Assembly: GCF_024105665.1 (NCBI RefSeq) | Contig: NZ_JAAAMK010000002.1 | Coordinates: 1-64,000 of the forward strand | Direction: 5' to 3' | Length of the DNA: 64,000 nt | Source of the DNA: Aliihoeflea aestuarii | GTDB taxonomy: Bacteria > Pseudomonadota > Alphaproteobacteria > Rhizobiales > Rhizobiaceae | In this document: piece after piece, positions 49,719 to 59,138 of the stretch | How the letters are laid out: each line of letters begins with the position of its first letter | Position numbering within the stretch: position 1 is the stretch's first letter | The notes under the pieces: model-generated | What the model was told of the DNA's origin: nothing | The model's input: only the letters and a program-made list of their open reading frames with translations | Databases searched by the model: none | Translations under genes and position numbers: made by a program

Positions 49719-50825
49719 CTAGCCTCGCCTGCGGCAACGCCAGTTCCAGTCGCGCTCGGGGCCTGTATCCACATGAATGGATTCGGTATGGCAGTAGGTG
49801 CCGACTCCGCCGCGCCGGGGCATCGCGCGCACGAACTCGGCCACTTTCATCTTGTGGACACCTGGAACGTGAATGTCGGCCGCCGCGCAGGCCATGTGCT
49901 GAGAGGCACGCGCGCCGCGAACGCGCCGATTGTGCTCGGGGCTGCGATATCCGGAGGTGACGATCACCTTCTGGCCGAAGCGATTCTCGATCGCTCGCAA
50001 AATGGCGACGAGTTCGGGGCGGAAGCATCCGACCTCGACCTTGTCGTGCTGTTTCAACAGACCGTTCGGCGCCAGACGGGCGAGGCCCGGCGCATAGGCG
50101 ACCTGATAAAGCCCGCCGCCTTCGAGCATGTCGATGTCGCTGTCGTCGTCGATGCCGTTGCGCCGGCTGATCTCGAACAGGCCGGCATTGTCTCGAACGC
50201 CGGGGAGAGCATCATTGCCGAAGGACGCGGTGTCGATCATCGAGGGGCGGCTGGTCGCCGCCGCTGCGAGCGCGGGTTGGCTGTCTTCCAGATCGACGAC
50301 CGGGCGCGGGGCCGTTTCATTTTGTTGGGCAGCAGCAGCAAGAGGCGCGGAAGCGCCCGTCGATTGTTGCGGCGAAAAGAATGCCGACAGGAAGCCTCGC
50401 TTGGCCGGCTCCGGCTCTGTTTGCTGCGCGGCGGTTTCCACAGTCTCCGGCACGGCAGGCGAAGGCTCTCGCGCCTGCAACTGCGTCTGATCGCTCTCTG
50501 CTGGCTCAGCCGGCACCGTCTCGGCAACTGCTTCTGGCTCTACGGGAGCCGCCGCCGGCGCATCTGCCGTGTCGGCGTCAGCCTCGATGGCGGCACTCTG
50601 CGGCGGGGAAACCGCGTCGCTTTCTTCGGAAGCATTGTCCTGCACCGCTTCGGCGACTTCCACAGAAGCTTCGCCAGGAACGCCGGTCGCGCCATATTGC
50701 GGGGAGAACCCGAACAACGTTCCGTCGGTATCCGACGTCGCCGAGCAGGAAGCAAGCAAGGTGGCGGTCAGCGCTGCAAGCATGAGACGACCGAAGGCAA
50801 TCGGGCGCGTGGCGTTTGCAGACAA
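49719..50825 (-). CDS. DUF882/peptidase M15-like lipoprotein
   Basis: A 368-residue protein with a lipoprotein signal (MLAALTATLLASC, lipidated Cys at about 27), a long low-complexity linker rich in Ala, Glu, Pro and Asp (about residues 35-220), and a C-terminal DUF882/M15-type domain. That domain has VTSGYRSPEHNRRV, SQHMACAAADIHVPG and TESIHVDTGP, whose His, Asp and His are the presumed zinc ligands of murein peptidases. It probably acts on peptidoglycan. TTG at 50825 is preferred because GAGGGG lies 9 bases upstream and gives a normal signal peptide; ATG at 50870 is the alternative. Confidence 0.8.
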   Translation of the reverse strand: MSANATRPIAFGRLMLAALTATLLASCSATSDTDGTLFGFSPQYGATGVPGEASVEVAEAVQDNASEESDAVSPPQSAAIEADADTADAPAAAPVEPEAVAETVPAEPAESDQTQLQAREPSPAVPETVETAAQQTEPEPAKRGFLSAFFSPQQSTGASAPLAAAAQQNETAPRPVVDLEDSQPALAAAATSRPSMIDTASFGNDALPGVRDNAGLFEISRRNGIDDDSDIDMLEGGGLYQVAYAPGLARLAPNGLLKQHDKVEVGCFRPELVAILRAIENRFGQKVIVTSGYRSPEHNRRVRGARASQHMACAAADIHVPGVHKMKVAEFVRAMPRRGGVGTYCHTESIHVDTGPERDWNWRCRRRG

Positions 50826-51044
50826 GGCTTGTCCCCTCGAATGTGCTCCGGACGAGCAAGGCGCTCGCATCCCACGAACGCAGGTTTCTTGACCTGACGA
50901 CAGGTGACCTAGCGGAACTGGACCCAAAACACAACACAGGGTTCCGTTTCAGCCGACCAAGACGCCAAAGTGGCTGATTTTATCCGCGACGGACGGCAGT
51001 CTTGGCCGATCGGCGCGGAGTATTGGGTAATTCGCCCGATCTGT

Positions 51045-52868
51045 CTATACCCGCACTTTGACATAGTCTCCCGGTGCATCGGTAAGGACTTCGGTGGACT
51101 TGCCGACCTTGCGCGGCCTCACTGTTGCATCCTCGTGGGCACGTATCCAAGCGTCCCAGTGCGGCCACCATGAACCAGCCGTTTCCTCGGCCTTTTCGAC
51201 CCAGGCATCGAAGTTTCCCTTCGGTGTGCCGCCCGTCCAGAACTGATACTTGCCCGCCGCTGGCGGGTTGACGACGCCCGCGATATGGCCCGAACCGGCC
51301 AGCACGTAGTCGACGGGACCACCGAAGAGCCCGCTGCCGGCGAAGACGGACTTTGCGGGCGCGATGTGATCTTCGCGGGTGGCCAGGTTGTAGATCGGGA
51401 CCTTGATGTCCTTAAGCGCCACCTTCTTGCCGCCGAGCATCATTTTCCCGGCCGCCAGACTGTTCTCCAGATAGCAATTGCGCAGATAGTAGGAATGGTT
51501 CGCGGCGCTCATGCGCGTCGAATCGGAATTCCAGTAAAGCAGATCGAACGGCATCGGCGCCTTGCCGCGCATGTAGTTGTTGATGACATAGGGCCAGATC
51601 AGGTCGCCGGCCCGCAGCATGTTGAACGCGGTCGCCATCTTGGTGCCTTCCAGATAGCCGCGCGTTTCCATGGCGTGCTCGAGCGCGGTGATCTGGTCCT
51701 CGTCGACGAATACCTTGAGGTCGCCGGCATGAGTGAAGTCGACCTGCGTGGTGAACAATGTCGCCGAGGCGATGCGCTTTTCGCCCGATTTGGCGAACAA
51801 AGCGAGGGCGGCGGCAAGCAGCGTGCCGCCGACGCAATAGCCAACCGAATTGACTTGTTTTTCGCCCGTCGCCGTCTCGATCGTGTCGAGGGCGAAGCGG
51901 ATGCCTTGATCTATATAGGCTTCCCAGCCCATGCGGGCGTGGCGCTCATCCGGATTGACCCAGGAGATGACGAAGACGCTGTGGCCCTGTTCGACTGCCC
52001 AGCGGATGAAGGATTTTTCCGGGTTGAGGTCGAGAATGTAGAACTTGTTGATCCATGGCGGGCAGATCAGGAGGGGGCGCTTCAGCACCTCCTTTGTAGC
52101 AGGCTCGTACTGGATGATCTCCGCCAATTCGCTGCGCGCGACCACCTTGCCCGGCGTCATGGCGATATTCTCGCCGATCTTGAAGCGGGAGGCGTCCGAC
52201 TGGCGAAGTTTCAGGTCGCCCTTACCGGCCTGTATATCCTCCGCGAGCATTTTCAGGCCGCGCACCAGATTCGCGCCGTTGCTCGAAACGGTTTCGCGGA
52301 ACAGCTCGGGATTGGTCAAAATAAAGTTGGAGGGCGAGATCGCCTGGCTGATCTGCCTGACGTAGAACTGCGCCTTGTGGCGGGTGTGTTCGTCGAGACC
52401 GTCGGCATGCTCGACGAGATCGTTGGCCCAGCGCGAGGTGACGAGATAGGTCTGGCGCAGGAAGTCGAAAAACGCGTTGCGCCCCCAATCGGGATCCTTG
52501 AAGCGCTTGTCGACCGGTTGCGGCACGTCGGGCGCATCCGGGTCGGCCACCTTCGTCAGTGATCGTGTCCACACCTCCATATAGCCCGAATAGAGCCGGG
52601 TCTGCGCTTCGAGCGCACGCGAAGGGTCCGAAAGCCAGTATTCCGTCAGCTTCGAAAAGGTCTTGACCATGTCGGCCATCGGCTCGGCGACGGTGTCGCG
52701 AACCTCGCCCTTCTCGCGCGGTGCCGACCATGCGGACGCCACTTTGCCCGCCTCTTCCATCATGTGAGAGATGTTGACCGCGAATTCTTCGGGGTTCTTC
52801 ACCAGGTAGTCCTCGATGGCGGACGCCTCGGGCTGGACCTTTTCCTGCGATGTCTTGCGGCCGGCCAT
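51045..52868 (-). CDS. phaC: Class I poly(3-hydroxyalkanoate) synthase
   Basis: A 607-residue PHA synthase that polymerises (R)-3-hydroxyacyl-CoA into storage granules. The lipase-like box GYCVGG places the nucleophile Cys at 345; Asp at 500 (LATREDHIAP) and His at 528 (AGSGHIAGVV) complete the triad. The N-terminal part (NFILTNPELFRETVSSNGAN) and PPWINKFYILDLNPEKSFIR are class I blocks. The size excludes the two-subunit classes. ATG at 52868 follows GGAGGAAGC. phaA, phaB and phaR are not in the window. It is divergent from a small lipoprotein gene. Confidence 0.95.
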   Translation of the reverse strand: MAGRKTSQEKVQPEASAIEDYLVKNPEEFAVNISHMMEEAGKVASAWSAPREKGEVRDTVAEPMADMVKTFSKLTEYWLSDPSRALEAQTRLYSGYMEVWTRSLTKVADPDAPDVPQPVDKRFKDPDWGRNAFFDFLRQTYLVTSRWANDLVEHADGLDEHTRHKAQFYVRQISQAISPSNFILTNPELFRETVSSNGANLVRGLKMLAEDIQAGKGDLKLRQSDASRFKIGENIAMTPGKVVARSELAEIIQYEPATKEVLKRPLLICPPWINKFYILDLNPEKSFIRWAVEQGHSVFVISWVNPDERHARMGWEAYIDQGIRFALDTIETATGEKQVNSVGYCVGGTLLAAALALFAKSGEKRIASATLFTTQVDFTHAGDLKVFVDEDQITALEHAMETRGYLEGTKMATAFNMLRAGDLIWPYVINNYMRGKAPMPFDLLYWNSDSTRMSAANHSYYLRNCYLENSLAAGKMMLGGKKVALKDIKVPIYNLATREDHIAPAKSVFAGSGLFGGPVDYVLAGSGHIAGVVNPPAAGKYQFWTGGTPKGNFDAWVEKAEETAGSWWPHWDAWIRAHEDATVRPRKVGKSTEVLTDAPGDYVKVRV

Positions 52869-52966
52869 GATTTTTAAGCTTCCTCCCACAAGCATTTTCT
52901 TTACAGACTAGCACGACGGGATCGAACCGGTCCAATAAAGTGCTGACGAAACGCAGGAAGAAAACG

Positions 52967-53287
52967 ATGGCTGGAACACGCTCTGCCGCCTTGGCGATAC
53001 TGGTTGGTATCGGACTTGCAGGCGCGGGTTGCGCGGCACCGGTGAGCCAGGGCGCCTCCGCCTCGACGGCGTCCGCAGGATCTGGAGCCTATCCCAATCT
53101 CAATGTGCCCATGACCCCCGCAACGGCGCAACTGACGCCCGAGGAACGTGCGGCCACCGCCGAGGATTTGCGCGCGCGCCGTCAAGGTCCGACGCCGGCG
53201 GCGACGCCGGCATCGTCAGCCGATCAGCTTCGTCAGATCGGGGGCAGGCATTCGGCCGATGCGATCAGCCGCATCGAAGGCAACTGA
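52967..53287 (+). CDS. Small putative lipoprotein
   Basis: A 106-residue exported protein. The signal sequence (MAGTRSAALAILVGIGLAGA) ends in a lipobox LAGAGC with Cys22. The mature part is Ala/Ser/Pro-rich, with LTPEERAATAEDLRARRQGP as the most ordered piece. No domain is recognised. ATG at 52967 follows AGGAAG. It lies 73 bases before the aminotransferase gene on the same strand; a phaC / small lipoprotein / aminotransferase order is seen in other members of the group, as far as I recall. Confidence 0.7.
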   Translation: MAGTRSAALAILVGIGLAGAGCAAPVSQGASASTASAGSGAYPNLNVPMTPATAQLTPEERAATAEDLRARRQGPTPAATPASSADQLRQIGGRHSADAISRIEGN

Positions 53288-53360
53288 CGCCGCCATCCCT
53301 CGACCGTAACGCCAAACGGGTGTATAGCCGCCGTCGCCCTCCCGCTCCGGAACCGTTGCC

Positions 53361-54578
53361 ATGGAAGAGTTTCACAAGGTCCGCCGCCTTCCGCCTTATG
53401 TGTTCGAACAGGTCAATCGCCTGAAAGCATCCGCGCGGGCGCAGGGCGCGGACATTATCGATCTGGGCATGGGAAATCCCGACCTGCCGACGCCGGCCGC
53501 GATCGTCGACAAGCTGGTCGACGTGGTGCGCGATCCGCGCACGCATCGTTATTCCTCCTCGCGCGGCATTCCGGGCCTTCGGCGCGCGCAGGCAAGCTAC
53601 TATGCGCGCCGCTTCGGCGTGAAACTCAACGCCGATACGCAGATCGTCGCCACGCTCGGCTCCAAGGAAGGCTTCGCCAACATGGCGCAGGCGATCACCG
53701 CACCCGGCGACGTGATCCTGTGCCCGAACCCGACCTATCCGATCCATGCCTTCGGCTTCATCATGTCGGGCGGCGTCATCCGCTCGATGCAGGTCGAGCC
53801 GGACAACGGATTCATCCCCGCGCTGGAACGGGCGATCAAGCATTCGATCCCCAAGCCGCTCGCTTTGATCATGAACTATCCGTCGAATCCGACGGCGCAT
53901 GTCGCCTCGCTCGATTTCTACAAGGATGTGGTGGCATTCGCGCGCAAGCACGATTTGATCATCCTGTCCGATCTGGCTTATGCCGAAATCTATTTCGACG
54001 GCACGCCGCCGCCCTCGATCCTTCAGGTCGAGGGCGCGATGGATATCGCGGTCGAGTTCACATCCATGTCGAAGACGTTTTCGATGCCGGGCTGGCGCAT
54101 GGGCTTCGCGGTCGGCAACGAACGGCTGATATCGGCGCTGACGCGCGTCAAATCCTATCTCGACTATGGTGCGTTCACGCCTATTCAGGTCGCCGCCACG
54201 GCCGCGCTCAATGGCGACGGAGCCGAAATCGACGAGGTGCGCCGCGTCTATCACCGCCGCCGCGACGTGATGGTCGACGCATTCGGACGCGCCGGATGGA
54301 CGATCCCCGCGCCGGCCGCGACGATGTTCGCCTGGGCGCCGATCCCCGAGCAGTACCGGGCGCTCGGTTCGCTGGAATTTTCCAAGCTTCTGGTCGAGAA
54401 GGCCGACGTTGCCGTGGCGCCGGGCATCGGTTTCGGCGAGCATGGCGACGATTATGTACGCCTTGCGCTGGTGGAAAACGAACATCGCATCCGGCAGGCG
54501 GCGCGCTCGATCAAGAAGTTTCTCGGCGCGGCCGCGCCGCTTCCGGACAATGTCGTGCCGATCGGTGCGCGGCGTTAG
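53361..54578 (+). CDS. PLP-dependent class I/II aminotransferase (AlaC-like)
   Basis: A 405-residue fold-type I aminotransferase. Active-site features are TLGSKEGFANM, NPTYPIHAFG, MNYPSNPT, LSDLAYAEIYFDG and the PLP-binding Lys238 in SMSKTFSMPGWRMG. The sequence belongs to the group that includes glutamate-pyruvate aminotransferase AlaC and LL-diaminopimelate aminotransferase. A position directly upstream of hom suggests a link with aspartate-family amino acids, but the substrate cannot be decided from sequence. Start ATG 53361; the gap to hom is 32 bases. Confidence 0.88.
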   Translation: MEEFHKVRRLPPYVFEQVNRLKASARAQGADIIDLGMGNPDLPTPAAIVDKLVDVVRDPRTHRYSSSRGIPGLRRAQASYYARRFGVKLNADTQIVATLGSKEGFANMAQAITAPGDVILCPNPTYPIHAFGFIMSGGVIRSMQVEPDNGFIPALERAIKHSIPKPLALIMNYPSNPTAHVASLDFYKDVVAFARKHDLIILSDLAYAEIYFDGTPPPSILQVEGAMDIAVEFTSMSKTFSMPGWRMGFAVGNERLISALTRVKSYLDYGAFTPIQVAATAALNGDGAEIDEVRRVYHRRRDVMVDAFGRAGWTIPAPAATMFAWAPIPEQYRALGSLEFSKLLVEKADVAVAPGIGFGEHGDDYVRLALVENEHRIRQAARSIKKFLGAAAPLPDNVVPIGARR

Positions 54579-54610
54579 GATTTTCGAAGGCAATAAGGGG
54601 TTTCGAGGGC

Positions 54611-55924
54611 ATGAGTGAAGCATTGCGTGTGGGAATAGCCGGTCTGGGAACCGTCGGCGCATCGGTCGTCCGGCTGGTCACGGAAAGGTCGGCGGAACTC
54701 ACGCGCCAATGCGGCCGACCGATCGAGATCGTCGCGGTCGCCGCGCGCGATAAGGCACGCGATCGTGGCATCGCGCTCGAAGGATTTCAATGGTTCGACG
54801 ATCCGGTCGAACTGGCGAAATCCGCCGACATCGACGTTTTCGTGGAACTGATCGGCGGCGATGAAGGCCCGTCCAGGCAGTCCGTGAAAGCAGCGCTCGA
54901 GGCAGGACGTCATGTCGTGACCGCCAATAAGGCGCTGCTTGCCAAACACGGCATCGCGCTTGCCGAAATAGCGGAAAAGCGCGGCGTGCTGCTCAATTAC
55001 GAGGCGGCGGTCGCAGGCGGCATCCCGATCATCAAGACGATGCGCGAGGCGCTGGCCGGCAATACGGTCCTGCGCGTCTTCGGCATCCTCAACGGCACCT
55101 GCAACTATATTCTGACCCGCATGGAAGCGGAGGGCATCTCGTTCGAAGACTGTCTCGCGGACGCGCAGCGTCTTGGCTATGCGGAAGCCGATCCAACCTT
55201 CGACATCGAAGGCAACGACACGGCTCACAAGCTGTCGATCCTGACCAGCCTTGCCTTCGGCACGAAGATCGCGGCCGACGATATCTATCTGGAAGGCATT
55301 TCTAACATCACGCAGGCCGATATCCGTGCGGCGTCCGAACTCGGCTATCGGATCAAGCTCCTCGGCGTGGCGCAGAAGACCGATACCGGGATCGAGCAGC
55401 GCGTTCACCCGACCATGGTGCCGACCGCCTCCGTTATTGCGCAGGTTCATGGTGTAACGAACGCCGTCGCGATCGAGACGGACATTCTGGGCGAACTGCT
55501 TCTCTCGGGTCCCGGCGCTGGCGGCAACGCGACCGCCTCGGCCGTCATCGGCGACATCGCGGACATTGCCAAGAGCCGCCCCGGCTTCCAGCACGGCCCG
55601 GTCTTTGGGCGTCCGGCGAAGGAACTCGCACCTTGCAAGAAGGCGAAGATGCGCAGCCACGAAGGCGGCTATTTCATCCGCCTGACGGTTCATGACCGAA
55701 CGGGCGTCTTCGCGGCGCTGGCACGGCGCATGGCGGACAACGACATCTCGCTGGAATCGATCGTCCAGCATTCCGACAGCGATACGCCGGCCGAGCAGAA
55801 GACCGTCATCCTCGTCACGCATGAGACGACGGAAGCGGCTGTGCGCAAGGCGATCGACGGCGTGACTAAAGACGGCCACCTCGTCGACATGCCGCAGGTC
55901 ATCCGCATCGAGCGTGCCGGCTGA
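54611..55924 (+). CDS. hom: Homoserine dehydrogenase
   Basis: A 437-residue homoserine dehydrogenase, which reduces aspartate semialdehyde to homoserine on the way to threonine and methionine. The NAD(P)-binding GIAGLGTVGASVV begins at about residue 8. Catalytic-domain motifs are VVTANKALLAKHG, NYEAAVAGGIPI, FGILNGTCNYILTRM and the AEADPTFDIEGNDTAHKL block. A C-terminal ACT domain (YFIRLTVHDRTGVFAALARR) implies feedback control, probably by threonine. It starts at ATG 54611. No glpX follows; recJ begins at once. Confidence 0.95.
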   Translation: MSEALRVGIAGLGTVGASVVRLVTERSAELTRQCGRPIEIVAVAARDKARDRGIALEGFQWFDDPVELAKSADIDVFVELIGGDEGPSRQSVKAALEAGRHVVTANKALLAKHGIALAEIAEKRGVLLNYEAAVAGGIPIIKTMREALAGNTVLRVFGILNGTCNYILTRMEAEGISFEDCLADAQRLGYAEADPTFDIEGNDTAHKLSILTSLAFGTKIAADDIYLEGISNITQADIRAASELGYRIKLLGVAQKTDTGIEQRVHPTMVPTASVIAQVHGVTNAVAIETDILGELLLSGPGAGGNATASAVIGDIADIAKSRPGFQHGPVFGRPAKELAPCKKAKMRSHEGGYFIRLTVHDRTGVFAALARRMADNDISLESIVQHSDSDTPAEQKTVILVTHETTEAAVRKAIDGVTKDGHLVDMPQVIRIERAG

Positions 55925-55943
55925 TGCGGCTTTTGGCCCGCTG

Positions 55944-57743
55944 ATGCCCGAGGGGCGGCATTTCCTTGACGTTCGAAAGTCGGCGCGCGGGCTTGCCTGG
56001 GAACATCGGCTCGATCCACGTCAGGAAAACATCGCACTCGCCATCGCGCAGACCCACGGCGTTGCCGATATCGTCTCGCGGGTTCTGGCCGCGCGGGGTG
56101 TCGGTCTCGACGAGACGCCGCGCTTTTTAGATCCGACGATCCGCGAGCTGATGCCTGATCCAGCGTCACTGACCGACATGGATAAGGCGGCGGAGCGCAT
56201 CGCCGACGCCGTCGAGCGCCGCGAACCTGTCGCGATCTTCGGCGATTACGACGTCGACGGTGCGTGCTCGTCGGCGCTGATGAAGCGATATCTCGACCAT
56301 TTCGGCGTCCACTCCGAGATCTATATTCCAGACCGGATATTCGAGGGTTACGGCCCTAATCCTGATGCGATGCGTGAACTCATCTCGCGCGGCGCGAACC
56401 TGATCGTGACTGTCGATTGCGGCACCAACAGCGTGGCCTCCATCGATGCGGCGAACGAAGCCGGGGCTTCTGTCGTCGTTCTCGATCACCATCAGGTCGG
56501 CGGCCCGCTTCCCGCCGCACATGCCGTCGTCAACCCGAACCGGGAGGACGATCTTTCCGGGCAGGGGCATTTGTGCGCGGCCGGCGTCGTCTTCCTCACG
56601 CTGGTGCGCGTGACAAGCATTCTGCGTAGCCGAGGCCGGGCGGATTTGCCCGATCTGCTCGCAATGCTCGACCTCGTCGCGCTGGCGACGGTCTGCGACG
56701 TGGTTCCGCTGATCGGCATCAACCGCGCCTTCGTGGTCAAGGGGCTGGTCGCCGCGCGCCGGCTCGGCAATCCCGGCATCGCGGCGCTGGCGAAGATTGC
56801 GCGGATCGGCGAACCCATCAACGTCTTCCATTTCGGCTTCATCATCGGCCCGCGCATCAATGCCGGCGGGCGCATCGGCGATGCGGCATTGGGCTCGAAA
56901 CTGCTGGCCTGCGACGACCCCGTCGAGGCCGGAACCATTGCCGAGACGCTCGACCGGCTCAATCAGGAGCGGCAGGCGATGGAAGCGGCGATGCTTCTCG
57001 ACGCCAAGGAACAGGCGGACGCCGAACTGGTGCGCGGCGACGGGCCTGCGGTTCTCGTCGCGGTCAGTGACAACTGGCATCCTGGCATCGTCGGGCTGCT
57101 TGCCTCGCGTCTCAAGGATCACGCACGCCGGCCGGCCTTCGCGATCTCATTCAACGCCAATGGCGTCGGCACCGGTTCGGGACGGTCTGTGTCGGGCTTC
57201 GATCTTGGACGCCTCGTTCGCGACGCGGTCGAAGCCGGCCTGCTCGTCAAGGGGGGTGGTCACGCCATGGCGGCTGGCATTACCGTGCGACGCGAAAATC
57301 TCGGCGCGCTTCGTACCTTTTTCGAGGAGCGGGCGGCAGAGCAGGTTAAAAATCTGCGCGACGGCGAGACGCTGAAGATCGATGCGGCGCTCTCTGCCGA
57401 AGGCGCACGCTTCGAACTTGTCGATGCGCTGGAGACCGCCGGTCCGTTCGGGGCGGGCCATTCGCAGCCGGTGTTGGTACTGCCGCGCCACCGGATTCTC
57501 GATGCGCGCGCCGTCGGCAACGGCCATCTGCGCGTCGATCTGGCATCAGAGATGGGCGGTCGCATTCAGGCGATGGCCTTCCGCGTTGCCGACAGCGACC
57601 TCGGCAACTTCCTTGCGACGGGGCGGGGCCAGACCGTGCATGTCGCTGGTTCCATCGGCTCGAACTATTGGAACGGCGCGCGCTCGGTCCAGTTTCGCAT
57701 CATCGACGCGGCGAGAGCGGAGTCCGCTTCGAAGCGGATATAA
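55944..57743 (+). CDS. recJ: Single-stranded-DNA-specific exonuclease RecJ
   Basis: A 599-residue 5'-3' exonuclease of the DHH family, acting in recombination and mismatch repair. Motif I FGDYDVDGACSSALM is at about residues 99-113, DCGTNSV at 158-164 and DHHQVGG at 181-187. The DHHA1 part has VKGGGHAMAAGITV (GGGH motif). A C-terminal OB-like domain follows. ATG at 55944 is preferred; a GTG at 55914 would overlap the end of hom. A composite repeat element starts one base after the stop codon. Confidence 0.95.
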   Translation: MPEGRHFLDVRKSARGLAWEHRLDPRQENIALAIAQTHGVADIVSRVLAARGVGLDETPRFLDPTIRELMPDPASLTDMDKAAERIADAVERREPVAIFGDYDVDGACSSALMKRYLDHFGVHSEIYIPDRIFEGYGPNPDAMRELISRGANLIVTVDCGTNSVASIDAANEAGASVVVLDHHQVGGPLPAAHAVVNPNREDDLSGQGHLCAAGVVFLTLVRVTSILRSRGRADLPDLLAMLDLVALATVCDVVPLIGINRAFVVKGLVAARRLGNPGIAALAKIARIGEPINVFHFGFIIGPRINAGGRIGDAALGSKLLACDDPVEAGTIAETLDRLNQERQAMEAAMLLDAKEQADAELVRGDGPAVLVAVSDNWHPGIVGLLASRLKDHARRPAFAISFNANGVGTGSGRSVSGFDLGRLVRDAVEAGLLVKGGGHAMAAGITVRRENLGALRTFFEERAAEQVKNLRDGETLKIDAALSAEGARFELVDALETAGPFGAGHSQPVLVLPRHRILDARAVGNGHLRVDLASEMGGRIQAMAFRVADSDLGNFLATGRGQTVHVAGSIGSNYWNGARSVQFRIIDAARAESASKRI

Positions 57744-57744
57744 C

Positions 57745-57872
57745 GAGGCATGTATTCCTGTGACGAGTACAGGAATGACGGTGCATAAGTGGTTCGGCGA
57801 ATCTCCAGTCCTGACGGTTGGCATTACTCTCAATGCCGTCATTCCTGTGCTCGGCGCGGGAATCCATGCCTC
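57745..57872. repeat. Composite palindromic repeat element, copy 2
   Basis: Arms at 57745-57781 and 57836-57872 are inverted relatives of each other, 37 bases each, around 54 bases. The arms match those at 26546-26674. Read on the reverse strand the core starts CATTGAG and keeps the GATTCGC..GAACC pattern of copy 1 (GATTTGC..GACCC), so the whole unit is shared, in opposite orientation. It lies directly after recJ; the remaining 58 bases to the patatin gene show nothing. Confidence 0.75.
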
Positions 57873-57930
57873 TTTTCCGCCGCTTCGCGATGCAGCAAGT
57901 CAGGCAGTCGATTACGACATCGACGCCAGG

Positions 57931-58899
57931 CTAGATAACGTTCTGCAAGCGGTTGAGTTCGCCGATTTGCGCCTTCGTGGCGTCATAGCCGAGCTTGATG
58001 AGTTCGTCGGCACGGTGGAATTCCGTCAGGCCGATATGTCCAAGCTTGGGCTGGAGCGACAGATCCGGCGGATCGCCGGCAAGGCGCGCGCGCGAAATGC
58101 GGTCCTGGATGATGTTGAAGGCTTCGACCATGACGCCGGTGATGCCGAGCCGGGATTCGCGTGCATAAGGACCCTTATCCACGACCAGCGGCGTTTTCGA
58201 GCTGTCGCTGTTCTCGCCGTCTTCCGGCATGTCCGCACTGTGCTTGATGACGGCTGCACGGCCGAACAGATCGTAGTGAAGATTGACGGCGACGACGAGC
58301 GGCTGTTCGTAGGCGCGGCAAACCGAGACGGGCACCGGGTTGACCAGCGCCCCATCCACCAGAACGCGCCTGTTGGCGACGACCGGCTCGAAGACGCCTG
58401 GCAGCGCGTAGGAAGCGCGCATCGCCGTGATGAGCGATCCGCTCGACAGCCAGATTTCATGGCCGGTGCGGATTTCCGCCGCCACGCAAACGAACGGGCA
58501 GGGCAGATCGGCGAAGGTCAGCCCCTCGAGGTGCTCCTGCATGCGTGCCGTCAGGCGCATGCCGCCGAGCAGTCCTGACCCGCGCAGATTGAAGTCGAGC
58601 AGCCCGAAAATGCGCCGGCGCGTCAGCGAGCGTGCGAACTCCTCCAACTCGTCCAGCTTGCCGGCGAGATAGCATCCGCCAACGAGGGCGCCGATCGACG
58701 TTCCCGCGATCATGTTGATGTGAATACCGGCTTCATCCAGCGCACGAAGGACGCCGATATGCGCCCAGCCGCGCGCCGCGCCGCCACCCAGCGCAAGAGC
58801 TATGCCGACCGGCTGGCGCTGATCCGGTTCGGGGACGTTGGTGGGAGGCGCAACCCTGTCCGCATCGTGCTTGTTTCTGAATGACGCCCAGTCGAGCAT
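57931..58899 (-). CDS. Patatin-like phospholipase (RssA type)
   Basis: A 322-residue patatin-family serine hydrolase. The oxyanion loop LGGGAARGWAHIGVLRAL is at about 37-54, the nucleophile Ser68 in AGTSIGALVGG, and the second catalytic residue Asp182 in VDGALVNPVPV. It lacks a signal peptide and has no membrane segment apart from a hydrophobic core. The layout fits the RssA/YlbK group of bacterial lysophospholipases. ATG at 58899 (MLDWASFRNKHDADRV) is preferred; the frame continues upstream without family sequence. It converges on recJ. Confidence 0.9.
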   Translation of the reverse strand: MLDWASFRNKHDADRVAPPTNVPEPDQRQPVGIALALGGGAARGWAHIGVLRALDEAGIHINMIAGTSIGALVGGCYLAGKLDELEEFARSLTRRRIFGLLDFNLRGSGLLGGMRLTARMQEHLEGLTFADLPCPFVCVAAEIRTGHEIWLSSGSLITAMRASYALPGVFEPVVANRRVLVDGALVNPVPVSVCRAYEQPLVVAVNLHYDLFGRAAVIKHSADMPEDGENSDSSKTPLVVDKGPYARESRLGITGVMVEAFNIIQDRISRARLAGDPPDLSLQPKLGHIGLTEFHRADELIKLGYDATKAQIGELNRLQNVI

Positions 58900-59138
58900 C
58901 TGCCGCTCCGTTTCAGATCGTCCCACGTTACGAAAATAGGGTATCCGAACCGTGAAGGCGAGGCGGGACCGGGCGATCCGACACACGATTTTCAAAAGCT
59001 GATGGCACACTGGAAAAGAATTGTCGGCAGATGGCCTTGCGACGCACTGTCCTTCGGCTTACCCACTTGCAAAAGACGGCTCCGCATTCACGAAGCCGCA
59101 ATTTCCAATTCTCCAGCCCGATATCCGTGGAGGCGCCG

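Noticed and set aside
59011-59138. Possible M-box magnesium riboswitch before mgtE
   Set aside because: The stretch is too short for the M-box and shows none of its conserved segments.
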